From positions 682,001 through 746,000 of the forward strand of contig CM082576.2 in NCBI GenBank assembly GCA_040954595.2: a stretch of DNA of 64,000 nt. The letters run 5' to 3'. The DNA comes from Balanoglossus misakiensis (Eukaryota; Hemichordata). Positions 11,097-24,794 of the stretch are shown here, piece after piece. The notes under the pieces were generated by a model, which worked only from the letters and a program-made list of their open reading frames with translations, ran no database searches and was not told the DNA's origin. Within the stretch, counting starts at the first letter, position 1. Each line of letters starts with the position of its first letter. Both the position numbers and the translations under genes were made by a program.

Positions 11097-13457
11097 CTGT
11101 TTCGAATTTTCGAAATTTCTTCATTTTTTCGAAAAAACCATGGGTTACAGCTCATGAAAATCATCCCAAAATGACAATTTTGCGACTTTGCGAATTTTCA
11201 AAATTTCTTCATTTTTTCGAAAAAACCATGGGTTATAGCTCATGAAAATCATCCCAAAATGACAATTTTGCGACTTTGCGAATTTTCAAAATTTCTTCAT
11301 TTTTTCGAAAAAACCATGGGTTATAGCTCATGAAAATCATCCCAAAATGACAATTTTTCGACTTTGCGAATTTTCAAAATTTCTTCATTTTTTCGAAAAA
11401 ACCATGGGTTATAGCTCATGAAAATCATCCCAAAATGACAATTTTTCGACTTTGCGAATTTTCAAAATTTCTTCATTTTTTCGAAAAAACCATGGGTTAT
11501 AGCTCATGAAAATCATCCAAAAATGACAATTTTTCGACTTTGCGAATTTTCAAAATTTCTTCATTTTTTCGAAAAAAACTATGGGTTATAGCTCATGAAA
11601 ATCATCCAAAAATGACAATTTTTCGACTTTGCGAATTTTCAAAATTTCTTCATTTTTTCGAAAAAACCATGGGTTATAGCTCATGAAAATCATCCCAAAA
11701 TGACAATTTTGCGACTATGCGAATTTTCAAAATTTCTTCATTTTTTCGAAAAACCATGGGTTATAGCTCATGAAAATCATCCCAAAATGACAATTTTTCG
11801 ACTTTGCGAATTTTCAAAATTTCTTCATTTTTTCGAAAAAACCATGAGTTATAGCTCATGAAAATCATCCCAAAATGACAATTTTGCGACTTTGCGAATT
11901 TTCAAAATTTCTTCATTTTTTCGAAAAAACCATGGGTTATAGCTCATGAAAATCATCCCAAAATGACAATTTTGCGACTTTGCGAATTTTCAAAATTTCT
12001 TCATTTTTTCGAAAAAACCATGGGTTATAGCTCATGAAAATCATCCAAAAATGACAATTTTTCGACTTTGCGAATTTTCAAAATTTCTTCATTTTTTCGA
12101 AAAAACCATGGGTTATAGCTCATGAAAATCATCCCAAAATGACAATTTTGCGACTATGCGAATTTTCAAAATTTCTTCATTTTTTCGAAAAACCATGGGT
12201 TATAGCTCATGAAAATCATCCCAAAATGACAATTTTTCGACTTTGCGAATTTTCAAAATTTCTTCATTTTTTCGAAAAAACCATGAGTTATAGCTCATGA
12301 AAATCATCCCAAAATGACAATTTTGCGACTTTGCGAATTTTCAAAATTTCTTCATTTTTTCAAAAAACCATGGGTTATAGCTCATGAAAATCATCCCAAA
12401 ATGACAATTTTGCGACTTTGCGAATTTTCAAAATTTCTTCATTTTTTCGAAAAAACCATGGGTTATAGCTCATGAAAATCATCCCAAAATGACAATTTTT
12501 CGACTTTGCGAATTTTCAAAATTTCTTCATTTTTTCGAAAAAACCATGGGTTATAGCTCATGAAAATCATCCAAAAATGACAATTTTTCGACTTTGCGAA
12601 TTTTCAAAATTTCTTCATTTTTTCGAAAAACCATGGGTTATAGCTCATGAAAATCATCCCAAAATGACAATTTTTCGACTATGCGAATTTTCAAAATTTC
12701 TTCATTTTTTCGAAAAACCATGGGTTATAGCTCATGAAAATCATCCCAAAATGACAATTTTTCGACTTTGCGAATTTTCAAAATTTCTTCATTTTTTCAA
12801 AAAACCATGAGTTATAGCTCATGAAAATCATCCCAAAATGACAATTTTGCGACTTTGCGAATTTTCAAAATTTCTTCATTTTTTCAAAAAACCATGGGTT
12901 ATAGCTCATGAAAATCATCCTAAAATGACAATTTTGCGACTTTGCGAATTTTCAAAATTTCTTCATTTTTTCAAAAAACCATGGGTTATAGCTCATGAAA
13001 ATCATCCCAAAATGACAATTTTGCGACTTTGCGAATTTTCAAAATTTCTTCATTTTGTCGAAAAACCATGGGTTATAGCTCATGAAAATCATCCAAAAAT
13101 GACAATTTTTCGACTTTGCGAATTTTCAAAATTTCTTCATTTTTTCAAAAAACCATGGGTTATAGCTCATGAAAATCATCCCAAAATGACAATTTTGCGA
13201 CTTTGCGAATTTTCAAAATTTCTTCATTTTTTCGAAAAAACCATGGGTTATAGCTCACGAAAATCATCCTAAAATGACAATTTTGCGACTTTGCGAATTT
13301 TCAAAATTTCTTCATTTTTTCAAAAAAACCATGGGTTATAGCTCATGAAAATCATCCCAAAATGACAATTTTGTGACTTTGCGAATTTTCAAAATTTCTT
13401 CATTTTTTCGAAAAACCATGGGTTATAGCTCATGAAAATCATCCAAAAATTACAATT

Positions 13458-15731
13458 TTGCGACTTTGCGAATTTTCAAAATTTCTTCATTTTTTCAAAA
13501 AACCATGGGTTATAGCTCATGAAAATCATCCCAAAATGACAATTTTGCGACTTTGCGAATTTTCAAAATTTCTTCATTTTTTCGAAAAACCATGGGTTAT
13601 AGCTCATGAAAATCATCCAAAAATTACAATTTTTCGACTTTGCGAATTTTCAAAATTTCTTCATTTTTTCGAAAAAACCATGGGTTATAGCTCATGAAAA
13701 TCATCCCAACATGATAATTTTTCGACTTTGCGAATTTTCAAAATTTCTTCATTTTTTTCGAAAAAACCATGGGTTATAGCTCATGAAAATCATCCCAAAA
13801 TGACAATTTTGCGACTTTGCGAATTTTCAAAATTTCTTCATTTTTTCGAAAAAACCATGGGTTATAGCTCATGAAAATCATCCCAAAATGACAATTTTGC
13901 GACTTTGCGAATTTTCAAAATTTCTTCATTTTTTCGAAAAACCATGGGTTATAGCTCATGAAAATCATCCAAAAATTACAATTTTTCGACTTTGCGAATT
14001 TTCAAAATTTCTTCATTTTTTCGAAAAACCATGGGTTATATAGCTTATGAAAATCATCCCAAAATGACAATTTTTCGACTATGCGAATTTTCAAAATTTC
14101 TTCATTTTTTCGAAAAACCATGGGTTATAGCTCATGAAAATCATCCCAAAATGACAATTTTTCGACTTTGCGAATTTTCAAAATTTCTTCATTTTTTCAA
14201 AAAACATGAGTTATAGCTCATGAAAATCATCCCAAAATGACAATTTTGCGACTTTGCGAATTTTCAAAATTTCTTCATTTTTTCAAAAAACCATGGGTTA
14301 TAGCTCATGAAAATCATCCCAAAATGACAATTTTGCGACTTTGCGAATTTTCAAAATTTCTTCATTTTTTCAAAAAACCATGGGTTATAGCTCATGAAAA
14401 TCATCCTAAAATAACAATTTTGCGACTTTGCGACTTTTCAAAATTTCTTCATTTTTTCAAAAAAACCATGGGTTATAGCTCATGAAAATCATCCCAAAAT
14501 GACAATTTTGTGACTTTGCGAATTTTCAAAATTTCTTCATTTTTTCGAAAAACCATGGGTTATAGCTCATGAAAATCATCCAAAAATTACAATTTTGCGA
14601 CTTTGCGAATTTTCAAAATTTCTTCATTTTTTCAAAAAACCATGGGTTATAGCTCATGAAAATCATCCCAAAATGACAATTTTGCGACTTTGCGAATTTT
14701 CAAAATTTCTTCATTTTTTCGAAAAACCATGGGTTATAGCTCATGAAAATCATCCAAAAATTACAATTTTTCGACTTTGCGAATTTTCAAAATTTCTTCA
14801 TTTTTTCGAAAAAACCATGGGTTATAGCTCATGAAAATCATCCCAACATGATAATTTTTCGACTTTGCGAATTTTCAAAATTTCTTCATTTTTTTCGAAA
14901 AAACCATGGGTTATAGCTCATGAAAATCATCCCAAAATGACAATTTTGCGACTTTGCGAATTTTCAAAATTTCTTCATTTTTTCGAAAAAACCATGGGTT
15001 ATAGCTCATGAAAATCATCCCAAAATGACAATTTTGCGACTTTGCGAATTTTCAAAATTTCTTCATTTTTTCGAAAAACCATGGGTTATAGCTCATGAAA
15101 ATCATCCAAAAATTACAATTTTTCGACTTTGCGAATTTTCAAAATTTCTTCATTTTTTCGAAAAACCATGGGTTATATAGCTTATGAAAATCATCCCAAA
15201 ATGACAATTTTTCGACTATGCGAATTTTCAAAATTTCTTCATTTTTTCGAAAAACCATGGGTTATAGCTCATGAAAATCATCCCAAAATGACAATTTTTC
15301 GACTTTGCGAATTTTCAAAATTTCTTCATTTTTTCAAAAAACATGAGTTATAGCTCATGAAAATCATCCCAAAATGACAATTTTGCGACTTTGCGAATTT
15401 TCAAAATTTCTTCATTTTTTCAAAAAACCATGGGTTATAGCTCATGAAAATCATCCCAAAATGACAATTTTGCGACTTTGCGAATTTTCAAAATTTCTTC
15501 ATTTTTTCAAAAAACCATGGGTTATAGCTCATGAAAATCATCCTAAAATAACAATTTTGCGACTTTGCGACTTTTCAAAATTTCTTCATTTTTTCAAAAA
15601 ACCATGGGTTATAGCTCATGAAAATCATCCCAAAATGACAATTTTTCGACTATGCGAATTTTCAAAATTTCTTCATTTTTTCGAAAAACCATGGGTTATA
15701 GCTCATGAAAATCATCCCAAAATGACAATTT
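13458..15731 (+). repeat. 13-monomer (1,137-bp) higher-order repeat, two copies
   Basis: The diagnostic variants of 13458-14594 reappear with an exact 1,137-bp offset. Examples are the TATATAGCTTATG monomer near 14,035 and 15,172, the CATCCCAACATG monomer near 13,703 and 14,840, and the KITILRLCDFSK-type monomer near 14,408 and 15,545. Identity decays around 15,600, where the second copy passes into a different monomer series. Confidence 0.85.
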
Positions 15732-18065
15732 TTCGACTTTGCGAATTTTCAAAATTTCTTCATTTTTTCAAAAAACCATGAGTTATAGCTCATGAAAATC
15801 ATCCCAAAATGACAATTTTGCGACTTTGCGGATTTTCAAAATTTCTTCATTTTTTCAAAAAACCATGGGTTATAGCTCATGAAAATCATCCTAAAATGAC
15901 AATTTTTCGACTTTGCGAATTTTCAAAATTTCTTCATTTTTTCGAAAAAACCATGGGTTATAGCTCATGAAAATCATCCCAACATGATAATTTTTCGACT
16001 TTGCGAATTTTCAAAATTTCTTCATTTTTTTCGAAAAAACCATGGGTTATAGCTCATGAAAATCATCCCAAAATGACAATTTTGCGACTTTGCGAATTTT
16101 CAAAATTTCTTCATTTTTTCAAAAAATCATGGGTTATAGCTCATGAAAATCATCCCAAAATGACAATTTTGCGACTTTGCGAATTTTCAAAATTTCTTCA
16201 TTTTTTCGAAAAAACCATGGGTTATAGCTCATGAAAATCATCCCAAAATGACAATTTTTCGACTTTGCGAATTTTCAAAATTTCTTCATTTTTTCGAAAA
16301 AACCATGGGTTATAGCTCATGAAAATCATCCCAAAATGACAATTTTGCGACTTTGCGAATTTTCAAAATTTCTTCTTTTTGTCGAAAAAACCATGGGTTA
16401 TAGCTCATGAAAATCATCCCAAAATGACAATTTTGCGACTTTGCGAATTTTCAAAATTTCTTCATTTTTTCGAAAAACCATGGGTTATAGCTCATGAAAA
16501 TCATCCAAAAATTACAATTTTTCGACTTTGCGAATTTTCAAAATTTCTTCATTTTTTCGAAAAACCATGGGTTATAGCTTATGAAAATCATCCCAAAATG
16601 ACAATTTTTCGAGTATGCGAATTTTCAAAATTTCTTCATTTTTTCGAAAAACCATGGGTTATAGCTCATGAAAATCATCCCAAAATGACAATTTTTCGAC
16701 TTTGCGAATTTTCAAAATTTCTTCATTTTTTCAAAAAACCATGAGTTATAGCTCATGAAAATCATCCCAAAATGACAATTTTGCGACTTTGCGAATTTTC
16801 AAAATTTCTTCATTTTTTCAAAAAACCATGGGTTATAGCTCATGAAAATCATCCCAAAATGACAATTTTTCGACTATGCGAATTTTCAAAATTTCTTCAT
16901 TTTTTCGAAAAACCATGGGTTATAGTTCATGAAAATCATCCCAAAATGACAATTTTTCGACTTTGCGAATTTTCAAAATTTCTTCATTTTTTCAAAAAAC
17001 CATGAGTTATAGCTCATGAAAATCATCCCAAAATGACAATTTTGCGACTTTGCGGATTTTCAAAATTTCTTCATTTTTTCAAAAAACCATGGGTTATAGC
17101 TCATGAAAATCATCCTAAAATGACAATTTTGCGACTTTGCGAATTTTCAAAATTTCTTCATTTTTTCAAAAAACCATGGGTTATAGCTCATGAAAATCAT
17201 CCCAAAATGACAATTTTGCGACTTTGCGAATTTTCAAAATTTCTTCATTTTTTCGAAAAACCATGGGTTATAGCTCATGAAAATCATCCAAAAATTACAA
17301 TTTTTCGACTTTGCGAATTTTCAAAATTTTCTTCATTTTTTCGAAAAACCATGGGTTATAGCTCATGAAAATCATCCCAAAATGACAATTTTTCGACTAT
17401 GCGAATTTTCAAAATTTCTTCATTTTTTCGAAAAACCATGGGTTATAGCTCATGAAAATCATCCCAAAATGACAATTTTTCGACTTTGCGAATTTTCAAA
17501 ATTTCTTCATTTTTTCAAAAAACCATGGGTTATAGCTCATGAAAATCATCCCAAAATGACAATTTTGCGACTTTGCGAATTTTCAAAATTTCTTCATTTT
17601 TTCAAAAAACCATGGGTTATAGCTCATGAAAATCATCCCAAAATGACAATTTTTCGACTTTGCGAATTTTCAAAATTTCTTCATTTTTTCGAAAAACCAT
17701 GGGTTATAGCTCATGAAAATCATCCCAAAATGACAATTTTTCGACTATGCGAATTTTCAAAATTTCTTCATTTTTTCGAAAAACCATGGGTTATAGCTCA
17801 TGAAAATCATCCCAAAATGACAATTTTTCGACTTTGCGAATTTTCAAAATTTCTTCATTTTTTCAAAAAACCATGGGTTATAGCTCATGAAAATCATCCC
17901 AAAATGACAATTTTGCGACTTTGCGAATTTTCAAAATTTGTTCATTTTTTCGAAAAACCATGGGTTATAGCTCATGAAAATCATCCAAAAATTACAATTT
18001 TTCGACTTTGCGAATTTTCAAAATTTCTTCATTTTTTCGAAAAAACCATGGGTTATAGCTCATGA

Positions 18066-20161
18066 AAATCATCCCAACATGATAATTTTTCGACTTTGCG
18101 AATTTTCAAAATTTCTTCATTTTTTCGAAAAAACCATGGGTTATAGCTCATGAAAATCATCCCAAAATGACAATTTTTCGACTTTGCGAATTTTCAAAAT
18201 TTCTTCATTTTTTCAAAAAACCATGGGTTATAGCTCATGAAAATCATCCCAAAATGACAATTTTGCGACTTTGCGAATTTTCAAAATTTCTTCATTTTTT
18301 CGAAAAAACCATGGGTTATAGCTCACGAAAATCATCCTAAAATGACAATTTTGCGACTTTGCGAATTTTCAAAATTTTCTTCATTTTTTCGAAAAACCAT
18401 GGGTTATAGCTCATGAAAATCATCCCAAAATGACAATTTTTCGACTATGCGAATTTTCAAAATTTCTTCATTTTTTCGAAAAACCATGGGTTATAGCTCA
18501 TGAAAATCATCCCAAAATGACAATTTTTCGACTTTGCGAATTTTCAAAATTTCTTCATTTTTTCAAAAAACCATGGGTTATAGCTCATGAAAATCATCCC
18601 AAAATGACAATTTTGCGACTTTGCGAATTTTCAAAATTTCTTCATTTTTTCAAAAAACCATGGGTTATAGCTCATGAAAATCATCCCAAAATGACAATTT
18701 TTCGACTTTGCGAATTTTCAAAATTTCTTCATTTTTTCGAAAAACCATGGGTTATAGCTCATGAAAATCATCCCAAAATGACAATTTTTCGACTATGCGA
18801 ATTTTCAAAATTTCTTCATTTTTTCGAAAAACCATGGGTTATAGCTCATGAAAATCATCCCAAAATGACAATTTTTCGACTTTGCGAATTTTCAAAATTT
18901 CTTCATTTTTTCAAAAAACCATGGGTTATAGCTCATGAAAATCATCCCAAAATGACAATTTTGCGACTTTGCGAATTTTCAAAATTTGTTCATTTTTTCG
19001 AAAAACCATGGGTTATAGCTCATGAAAATCATCCAAAAATTACAATTTTTCGACTTTGCGAATTTTCAAAATTTCTTCATTTTTTCGAAAAAACCATGGG
19101 TTATAGCTCATGAAAATCATCCCAACATGATAATTTTTCGACTTTGCGAATTTTCAAAATTTCTTCATTTTTTCGAAAAAACCATGGGTTATAGCTCATG
19201 AAAATCATCCCAAAATGACAATTTTTCGACTTTGCGAATTTTCAAAATTTCTTCATTTTTTCAAAAAACCATGGGTTATAGCTCATGAAAATCATCCCAA
19301 AATGACAATTTTGCGACTTTGCGAATTTTCAAAATTTCTTCATTTTTTCGAAAAAACCATGGGTTATAGCTCACGAAAATCATCCTAAAATGACAATTTT
19401 GCGACTTTGCGAATTTTCAAAATTTTCTTCATTTTTTCGAAAAACCATGGGTTATAGCTCATGAAAATCATCCCAAAATGACAATTTTTCGACTATGCGA
19501 ATTTTCAAAATTTCTTCATTTTTTCGAAAAACCATGGGTTATAGCTCATGAAAATCATCCCAAAATGACAATTTTTCGACTTTGCGAATTTTCAAAATTT
19601 CTTCATTTTTTCAAAAAACCATGGGTTATAGCTCATGAAAATCATCCCAAAATGACAATTTTGCGACTTTGCGAATTTTCAAAATTTCTTCATTTTTTCA
19701 AAAAACCATGGGTTATAGCTCATGAAAATCATCCCAAAATGACAATTTTTCGACTTTGCGAATTTTCAAAATTTCTTCATTTTTTCGAAAAACCATGGGT
19801 TATAGCTCATGAAAATCATCCCAAAATGACAATTTTTCGACTATGCGAATTTTCAAAATTTCTTCATTTTTTCGAAAAACCATGGGTTATAGCTCATGAA
19901 AATCATCCCAAAATGACAATTTTTCGACTTTGCGAATTTTCAAAATTTCTTCATTTTTTCAAAAAACCATGGGTTATAGCTCATGAAAATCATCCCAAAA
20001 TGACAATTTTGCGACTTTGCGAATTTTCAAAATTTGTTCATTTTTTCGAAAAACCATGGGTTATAGCTCATGAAAATCATCCAAAAATTACAATTTTTCG
20101 ACTTTGCGAATTTTCAAAATTTCTTCATTTTTTCGAAAAAACCATGGGTTATAGCTCATGA
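18066..20161 (+). repeat. 12-monomer (1,048-bp) higher-order repeat, two copies
   Basis: The block 18066-19113 and the block 19114-20161 share the same ordered variants, including AAAATTTTCTTC, the TCACGAAAATC monomer and a TTTGTTC monomer. Each contains a 227-codon open run (18430-19113 and 19478-20161) with identical translation. A third copy of that run is at 20789-21472, offset 1,311 bp because three extra monomers are inserted. Confidence 0.85.
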
Positions 20162-20249
20162 AAATCATCCCAACATGATAATTTTTCGACTTTGCGAATT
20201 TTCCAAATTTCTTCATTTTTTCGAAAAAACCATGGGTTATAGCTCATGA

Positions 20250-23200
20250 AAATCATCCCAAAATGACAATTTTGCGACTTTGCGAATTTTCAAAATTTCT
20301 TCATTTTTTCGAAAAACCATGGGTTATAGCTCATGAAAATCATCCAAAAATTACAATTTTTCGACTTTGCGAATTTTCAAAATTTCTTCATTTTTTCGAA
20401 AAAACCATGGGTTATAGCTCATGAAAATCATCCCAACATGATAATTTTTCGACTTTGCGAATTTTCAAAATTTCTTCATTTTTTCGAAAAAACCATGGGT
20501 TATAGCTCATGAAAATCATCCCAAAATGACAATTTTTCGACTTTGCGAATTTTCAAAATTTCTTCATTTTTTCAAAAAACCATGGGTTATAGCTCATGAA
20601 AATCATCCCAAAATGACAATTTTGCGACTTTGCGAATTTTCAAAATTTCTTCATTTTTTCGAAAAAACCATGGGTTATAGCTCACGAAAATCATCCTAAA
20701 ATGACAATTTTGCGACTTTGCGAATTTTCAAAATTTTCTTCATTTTTTCGAAAAACCATGGGTTATAGCTCATGAAAATCATCCCAAAATGACAATTTTT
20801 CGACTATGCGAATTTTCAAAATTTCTTCATTTTTTCGAAAAACCATGGGTTATAGCTCATGAAAATCATCCCAAAATGACAATTTTTCGACTTTGCGAAT
20901 TTTCAAAATTTCTTCATTTTTTCAAAAAACCATGGGTTATAGCTCATGAAAATCATCCCAAAATGACAATTTTGCGACTTTGCGAATTTTCAAAATTTCT
21001 TCATTTTTTCAAAAAACCATGGGTTATAGCTCATGAAAATCATCCCAAAATGACAATTTTTCGACTTTGCGAATTTTCAAAATTTCTTCATTTTTTCGAA
21101 AAACCATGGGTTATAGCTCATGAAAATCATCCCAAAATGACAATTTTTCGACTATGCGAATTTTCAAAATTTCTTCATTTTTTCGAAAAACCATGGGTTA
21201 TAGCTCATGAAAATCATCCCAAAATGACAATTTTTCGACTTTGCGAATTTTCAAAATTTCTTCATTTTTTCAAAAAACCATGGGTTATAGCTCATGAAAA
21301 TCATCCCAAAATGACAATTTTGCGACTTTGCGAATTTTCAAAATTTGTTCATTTTTTCGAAAAACCATGGGTTATAGCTCATGAAAATCATCCAAAAATT
21401 ACAATTTTTCGACTTTGCGAATTTTCAAAATTTCTTCATTTTTTCGAAAAAACCATGGGTTATAGCTCATGAAAATCATCCCAACATGATAATTTTTCGA
21501 CTTTGCGAATTTTCCAAATTTCTTCATTTTTTCGAAAAAACCATGGGTTATAGCTCATGAAAATCATCCCAAAATGACAATTTTTCGACTTTGCGAATTT
21601 TCAAAATTTCTTCATTTTTTCAAAAAACCATGGGTTATAGCTCATGAAAATCATCCCAAAATGACAATTTTGCGACTTTGCGAATTTTCAAAATTTCTTC
21701 ATTTTTTCGAAAAAACCATGGGTTATAGCTCACGAAAATCATCCTAAAATGACAATTTTGCGACTTTGCGAATTTTCAAAATTTCTTCATTTTTTCAAAA
21801 AACCATGGGTTATAGCTCATGAAAATCATCCCAAAATGACAATTTTGTGACTTTGCGAATTTTCAAAATTTCTTCATTTTTTCGAAAAACCATGGGTTAT
21901 AGCTCATGAAAATCATCCAAAAATTACAATTTTGCGACTTTGCGAATTTTCAAAATTTCTTCATTTTTTCAAAAAACCATGGGTTATAGCTCATGAAAAT
22001 CATCCCAAAATGACAATTTTGCGACTTTGCGAATTTTCAAAATTTCTTCATTTTTTCGAAAAACCATGGGTTATAGCTCATGAAAATCATCCAAAAATTA
22101 CAATTTTTCGACTTTGCGAATTTTCAAAATTTCTTCATTTTTTCGAAAAAACCATGGGTTATAGCTCATGAAAATCATCCCAACATGATAATTTTTCGAC
22201 TTTGCGAATTTTCAAAATTTCTTCATTTTTTTCGAAAAAACCATGGGTTATAGCTCATGAAAATCATCCCAAAATGACAATTTTTCGACTTTGCGAATTT
22301 TCAAAATTTCTTCATTTTTTCAAAAAACCATGGGTTATAGCTCATGAAAATCATCCCAAAATGACAATTTTGTGACTTTGCGAATTTTCAAAATTTCTTC
22401 ATTTTTTCGAAAAACCATGGGTTATAGCTCATGAAAATCATCCAAAAATTACAATTTTGCGACTTTGCGAATTTTCAAAATTTCTTCATTTTTTCAAAAA
22501 ACCATGGGTTATAGCTCATGAAAATCATCCCAAAATGACAATTTTGCGACTTTGCGAATTTTCAAAATTTCTTCATTTTTTCGAAAAACCATGGGTTATA
22601 GCTCATGAAAATCATCCAAAAATTACAATTTTTCGACTTTGCGAATTTTCAAAATTTCTTCATTTTTTCGAAAAAACCATGGGTTATAGCTCATGAAAAT
22701 CATCCCAACATGATAATTTTTCGACTTTGCGAATTTTCAAAATTTCTTCATTTTTTTCGAAAAAACCATGGGTTATAGCTCATGAAAATCATCCCAAAAT
22801 GACAATTTTTCGACTTTGCGAATTTTCAAAATTTCTTCATTTTTTCAAAAAACCATGGGTTATAGCTCATGAAAATCATCCCAAAATGACAATTTTGCGA
22901 CTTTGCGAATTTTCAAAATTTCTTCATTTTTTCGAAAAAACCATGGGTTATAGCTCATGAAAATCATCCCAAAATGACAATTTTTCGACTTTGCGAATTT
23001 TCAAAATTTCTTCATTTTTTCGAAAAAGCCATGGGTTATAGCTCATGAAAATCATCCCAAAATGACAGTTTTTCGACTTTGCGAATTTTCAAAATTTCTT
23101 CATTTTTTCAAAAAACCATGGGTTATAGCTCATGAAAATCATCCCAAAATGACAATTTTGCGACTTTGCGAATTTTCAAAATTTCTTCATTTTTTCGAAA

Positions 23201-24150
23201 AAACCATGGGTTATAGCTCATGAAAATCATCCCAAAATGACAATTTTTCGACTTTGCGAATTTTCAAAATTTCTTCATTTTTTCAAAAAACCATGAGTTA
23301 TAGCTCATGAAAATCATCCCAAAATGATAATTTTGCGACTTTGCGAATTTTCAAAATTTCTTCATTTTTTCAAAAAACCATGGGTTATAGCTCATGAAAA
23401 TCATCCTAAAATGACAATTTTGCGACTTTGCGAATTTTCAAAATTTCTTCATTTTTTCAAAAAACCATGGGTTATAGCTCATGAAAATCATCCTAAAATA
23501 ACAATTTTGCGACTTTGCGACTTTTCAAAATTTCTTCATTTTTTCAAAAAACCATGGGTTATAGCTCATGAAAATCATCCCAAAATGACAATTTTGCGAC
23601 TTTGCGAATTTTCAAAATTTCTTCATTTTTTCGAAAAACCATGGGTTATAGCTCATGAAAATCATCCAAAAATTACAATTTTTCGACTTTGCGAATTTTC
23701 AAAATTTCTTCATTTTTTCGAAAAAACCATGGGTTATAGCTCATGAAAATCATCCAAAAATGACAATTTTTCGACTTTGCGAATTTTCAAAATTTCTTCA
23801 TTTTTTCGAAAAAACCATGGGTTATAGCTCATGAAAATCATCCAAAAATGACAATTTTTCGACTTTGCGAATTTTCAAAATTTCTTCATTTTTTCGAAAA
23901 AAACCATGGGTTATAGCTCATGAAAATCATCCAAAAATGATAATTTTTCGACTTTGAGAATTTTCAAAATTTCTTCATTTTTTCAAAAAACCATGAGTTA
24001 TAGCTCATGAAAATCATCCCAAAATGATAATTTTGCGACTTTGCGAATTTTCAAAATTTCTTCATTTTTTCAAAAAACCATGGGTTATAGCTCATGAAAA
24101 TCATCCTAAAATGACAATTTTGCGACTTTGCGAATTTTCAAAATTTCTTC
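20250..24150 (+). repeat. 3.9-kb satellite segment duplicated at +4,545 bp (copy 1)
   Basis: Landmark open runs starting at 20789, 21932, 22457, 22727, 23324 and 24024 all recur exactly 4,545 bp downstream (25334, 26477, 27002, 27272, 27869, 28569). Limits were judged by eye: left identity fades near 20,250/24,795 and right identity near 24,150/28,700. Confidence 0.8.
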
Positions 24151-24794
24151 ATTTTTTCGAAAAACCATGGGTTATAGCTCATGAAAATCATCCAAAAATT
24201 ACAATTTTTCGACTTTGCGAATTTTCAAAATTTTCTTCATTTTTTCGAAAAACCATGGGTTATAGCTCATGAAAATCATCCCAAAATGACAATTTTTCGA
24301 CTATGCGAATTTTCAAAATTTCTTCATTTTTTCGAAAAACCATGGGTTATAGCTCATGAAAATCATCCCAAAATGACAATTTTTCGACTATGCGAATTTT
24401 CAAAATTTCTTCATTTTTTCAAAAAACCATGGGTTATAGCTCATGAAAATCATCCCAAAATGACAATTTTGCGACTTTGCGAATTTTCAAAATTTCTTCA
24501 TTTTTTCAAAAAACCATGGGTTATAGCTCATGAAAATCATCCCAAAATGACAATTTTTCGACTTTGCGAATTTTCAAAATTTCTTCATTTTTTCGAAAAA
24601 CCATGGGTTATAGCTCATGAAAATCATCCCAAAATGACAATTTTTCGACTATGCGAATTTTCAAAATTTCTTCATTTTTTCGAAAAACCATGGGTTATAG
24701 CTCATGAAAATCATCCCAAAATGACAATTTTTCGACTTTGCGAATTTTCAAAATTTCTTCATTTTTTCAAAAAACCATGGGTTATAGCTCATGA

